From positions 1 through 9,456 of the forward strand of contig DBTT01000029.1 in assembly GCA_002307185.1 (NCBI GenBank): a DNA stretch of 9,456 nt, read 5' to 3'. This document shows, in pieces, positions 7,241 to 9,456 of the stretch (the first letter of the stretch is position 1; each line of letters opens with the position of its first letter). Below the pieces are notes generated by a model. The model did no database searches and was not told where the DNA came from. It saw only the letters and a list, made by a program, of their open reading frames with translations. The position numbers and the translations under genes are program-made. This DNA comes from Bacteroidales bacterium UBA1309. Lineage in GTDB: Bacteria; Bacteroidota; Bacteroidia; Bacteroidales; Dysgonomonadaceae.

Positions 7241-8245
7241 TTACTCCATCAATTCCAAGGCTATAGCCGGTTCGATATTCTGATCCACTTCTTTGCCGTT
7301 GGGCTGCATCACCCAAACAACGCCGCGGCTCCACTGTTTACTACGCCCGTTTCGGAACCAGCCACTATTGCCTACATTCATTTTGGCAGTCTTAAAGATC
7401 CGGTCACCTCCCACGATGAGCGGAGGAAGCATTTCTACAAAGACAAACACCCCATTTGGGGTATACGGCACATCATATTGCCGAAGATCTATATGAAGGA
7501 CCCCGTAGTAAATCCGTTTCGAGAAATCCCAGTTGGTGTATGTGGTGGAATTGGTCCGTTCGTCGTATCGGGTTTTGTCAAAGATCCTATAATCTACGTC
7601 GGACACCGTTAAAATAACCCGTTGTCTTAGCAGATCCCTTTCCGACGGATAGCCGTTCGGTTCCGCTTCAACAATGCGCAACCGAAAACGCCAATGCTGG
7701 TTGGTCCTGTAAGCAGATAAATCAGCTGATTGAAAAGCTTCTTGCAAAACATCAACGGAGCGCAATCTATTGAATTTACCATCGCCTGCATCCCGGCTAA
7801 ACCGTCTGCCAATCATATCCGTTTGCCGTTCACCCAAATCGGGAATTCGGTCACGTTCTCCATATTGACGGATGTTGAATCCATTCAACAGCTTGGTTTT
7901 GGGCTTTTTCTTTCTTAATGTAACCTCACTCAGCACATAATTTTGCGGACTGAGCATCAGAGTTGCGCCTTTCATTTCTTTCCAGATTCGGCCTATCGTG
8001 AAATAGCCCACACAAGAAATATGGACCGAGTCGTTGTCGGTAACATCTGCCAACTTCCAGTTATAATAACCGTTGGCATCGGTCAAAACGGATTGGTTTT
8101 TCTCCTTTAAAGAAAGCGTAACTTGCGAAAGCCCAACGCCTTGTTCGGCTTCTATAATTTTTCCTGTCACTATATGTTCTTGCGCCGACAACATTTCGCC
8201 CACGCAAAAAATAAGACAGGTTAGACAGAGTATGTTTGTTTTCAT
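7241..8245 (-). CDS. Secreted protein with a carboxypeptidase-regulatory-like (CarboxypepD_reg) domain
   Basis: A 334-residue protein from the ATG at 8245, MKTNILCLTCLIFCVGEMLS, with a signal peptide cleaved near AQE (21-23). An in-frame TTG at 8263 would add six residues but sits inside the -7 promoter element and before the signal peptide, so I reject it. Residues 24-100 form a CarboxypepD_reg-like beta-sandwich (TGKIIEAEQGVGLSQVTLSL, then TDANGYYNW). This is the domain found at the N-terminus of SusC-type receptors and many Bacteroidetes envelope proteins. Residues about 110-334 are a basic, beta-rich region that I do not recognise, with no catalytic motif seen. There is no beta-barrel. 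It is the first gene of a likely operon with the plug/macroglobulin gene 40 bases downstream, so the two products may work together in the envelope. Confidence 0.8.
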   Translation of the reverse strand: MKTNILCLTCLIFCVGEMLSAQEHIVTGKIIEAEQGVGLSQVTLSLKEKNQSVLTDANGYYNWKLADVTDNDSVHISCVGYFTIGRIWKEMKGATLMLSPQNYVLSEVTLRKKKPKTKLLNGFNIRQYGERDRIPDLGERQTDMIGRRFSRDAGDGKFNRLRSVDVLQEAFQSADLSAYRTNQHWRFRLRIVEAEPNGYPSERDLLRQRVILTVSDVDYRIFDKTRYDERTNSTTYTNWDFSKRIYYGVLHIDLRQYDVPYTPNGVFVFVEMLPPLIVGGDRIFKTAKMNVGNSGWFRNGRSKQWSRGVVWVMQPNGKEVDQNIEPAIALELME

Positions 8246-8260
8246 GGCTTTTATCTCTAT

Positions 8261-8268
8261 CAAAAGTA
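8261..8268 (-). promoter_or_regulatory. Bacteroidetes-type -7 element for the two-gene envelope operon
   Basis: On the minus strand this reads TACTTTTG, a full match to TAnnTTTG, ending 15 bases before the ATG at 8245. The expected leader is about ten bases. No TTTG is seen at the -33 position. The element overlaps the in-frame TTG at 8263, which argues that translation begins at 8245. Confidence 0.5.
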
Positions 8269-8327
8269 AAAAAAATTACGTATGAACCTCCATCTTACCG
8301 GCCAAATAAAAAAATTTAGTGCCCAAC

Positions 8328-8361
8328 AAAAAACTCCGGACAGTTTTCACCATCCGGAGTT
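8328..8361 (-). terminator. Intrinsic terminator of groEL
   Basis: A perfect 9-bp inverted repeat, AACTCCGGA at 8332-8340 and TCCGGAGTT at 8353-8361, encloses a 12-base loop. Read on the minus strand, the stem runs straight into a six-T tract (8333-8328). It lies about 50 bases after the groEL stop, as expected for a Rho-independent terminator. On the plus strand the T-tract is broken, so it acts mainly on groEL transcripts. Confidence 0.85.
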
Positions 8362-8413
8362 CTTCTAATTTTCATTTGAGCCAAACAGGCTGCTGCAAAA
8401 AATGGTTTGTTTT

Positions 8414-9456
8414 TTACATCATGCCGCCCATACCACCCATGCCACCTGGCATTTGAGGTGCCGCTGCATTTTCTTCCTTCTTATCCGCAATGACACATTC
8501 CGTAGTCAGGAACATTCCGGCAATTGATGCCGCATTTTCCAATGCCACGCGTGTTACTTTTGCCGGATCGATGACACCTGTTTTGTAAAAACTTTCATAG
8601 GTATCGGTTTGTGCATTGTAACCAAAATCATCTTTACCTTCCAATACTTTTTGTACCACAACAGCACCTTCTCTTCCAGCATTGAAAACGATCTGACGAA
8701 GGGGTTCTTCAATGGCACGACGAACAATCTTAATACCAAGAGTTTCTTCTTCATTCAAACCAACCAGATTTTCAAGAGCACTCAAAGCACGGATGTAAGC
8801 AATACCACCACCGGGGACGGTTCCTTCTTCGATAGCCGCACGCGTAGCACTCAAAGCGTCATCTACACGGTCTTTCTTTTCTTTCATTTCCACTTCTGAG
8901 GGAGCACCTACGTAAAGTACAGCAACTCCGCCGGCTAATTTAGCCAGGCGTTCCTGCAGTTTTTCACGATCGTAATCGGAAGTAGTTTTGGCAATCTGAG
9001 CCTTGATTTGAGCCACACGATCAGCGATGGCCTCTTTGGAGCCTTTGCCATTGACAACGGTCGTATTATCTTTCGTGATGGTCACTTTCTCTGCAGTACC
9101 CAACATTTCGAGGGTTGTCGTTTCAAGTTGCAGACCTTGTTCTTCAGAAATAACCGTACCACCGGTAAGGATGGCTATATCCTGCAACATTTCTTTGCGA
9201 CGGTCACCGAAACCCGGAGCTTTTACAGCACAAATTTTCAGGCCGGCACGCAGACGATTCACCACTAAAGTAGTTAAAGCTTCTCCGTCAAGGTCTTCGG
9301 CAATAATGAGCAAAGGACGACCACTTTGAACAGCAGCTTCCAGAATGGGGAGCAACTCTTTCAAAGAAGAAATTTTCTTATCGTGAATCAGGATGTATGG
9401 GTTTTCCATTTCTACTTCCATTTTTTCCGTGTTGGTCACGAAATAAGCAGAAAGAT
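8414..9456 (-). CDS. groEL: 60 kDa chaperonin GroEL (5' end beyond window)
   Basis: C-terminal 346 residues of the ring chaperonin that folds proteins in an ATP-driven cycle with GroES in the cytoplasm. The frame is open to the window edge and reads LSAYFVTNTEKMEVEMENPY at its upstream end, matching the GroEL apical domain. The GTG at 9439 is an internal Val codon, not a start. Seen in order are KICAVKAPGFGDRRKEML (apical), KLAGGVAVLYVGAPSEVEMK (hinge) and RVDDALSATRAAIEEGTVPG. The second Asp of RVDDAL (codon 8858-8860) aligns with the catalytic Asp398 of the E. coli protein. GGG of the nucleotide pocket follows. The tail is Gly/Met-rich (PGGMGGMGGMM), as in most bacterial GroELs. About 200 residues are missing beyond the window; groES would be expected there. 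An intrinsic terminator follows the gene. Confidence 0.98.
   Translation of the reverse strand, partial: LSAYFVTNTEKMEVEMENPYILIHDKKISSLKELLPILEAAVQSGRPLLIIAEDLDGEALTTLVVNRLRAGLKICAVKAPGFGDRRKEMLQDIAILTGGTVISEEQGLQLETTTLEMLGTAEKVTITKDNTTVVNGKGSKEAIADRVAQIKAQIAKTTSDYDREKLQERLAKLAGGVAVLYVGAPSEVEMKEKKDRVDDALSATRAAIEEGTVPGGGIAYIRALSALENLVGLNEEETLGIKIVRRAIEEPLRQIVFNAGREGAVVVQKVLEGKDDFGYNAQTDTYESFYKTGVIDPAKVTRVALENAASIAGMFLTTECVIADKKEENAAAPQMPGGMGGMGGMM

Noticed and set aside
7199..7612. 137-codon plus-strand frame at the junction of the two envelope genes
   Set aside because: Antisense to the 3' part of the CarboxypepD_reg gene, with no motif or promoter.
8246..8263. TTG-initiated six-residue extension of the CarboxypepD_reg protein
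   Set aside because: The TTG overlaps the -7 promoter element and would put six residues ahead of a normal signal peptide; the ATG at 8245 is better.
9329..9439. GTG at 9439 as the start of the chaperonin gene
   Set aside because: The frame stays open beyond it and encodes the GroEL residues LSAYF upstream, so it is an internal valine codon.
1..9456. CRISPR arrays, tRNA or rRNA genes, phage or integrase modules
   Set aside because: Reading both strands showed no regularly spaced repeats, no cloverleaf-like candidates and no such proteins.

Overview
The window looks like chromosome from a member of the Bacteroidales, order-level call only. Three things suggest this. Promoter cores match the Bacteroidetes -7 consensus TAnnTTTG. 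The gene families are typical of the group: a GSCFA protein, a plug-domain protein with no barrel, and a carboxypeptidase-regulatory-like secreted protein. GroEL ends in a GGMGGMGGMM-type tail. Core genes sampled by hand are about 45% GC.

Layout. At the left edge is the 5' half of a GSCFA-domain gene on the minus strand, running off the window. A 73-base divergent spacer separates it from a complete dxs gene on the plus strand (555-2462), which makes 1-deoxy-D-xylulose 5-phosphate for the MEP isoprenoid pathway. Everything to the right of dxs is on the minus strand. Bases 2463-3512 form a messy accessory patch. It holds the N-terminal stub of an IS256-type transposase, two gene tails that lack a proper 5' end, and one intact AT-rich small gene for a probable exported 153-residue protein. 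The patch ends at a complete secreted GH28 polygalacturonase-like gene (3513-4919).

Further right is a likely two-gene operon, read right to left. The first gene (start best placed at 8245) encodes a secreted protein with a carboxypeptidase-regulatory-like domain. Forty bases later comes a secreted 707-residue protein combining macroglobulin-like domains with a TonB-receptor plug domain and no beta-barrel. At the right edge is the 3' part of groEL, which ends in a clear intrinsic terminator.

The genes do not form one pathway. dxs and groEL are housekeeping. GH28 points to use of pectin-like polysaccharide, but no susC/susD-like pair is in view. The plug/macroglobulin pair is an envelope system of unknown role. 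I see no CRISPR array, rRNA, tRNA or convincing new defence system. The most unusual parts are the fragment mosaic at 2463-3512 and the plug/macroglobulin operon.
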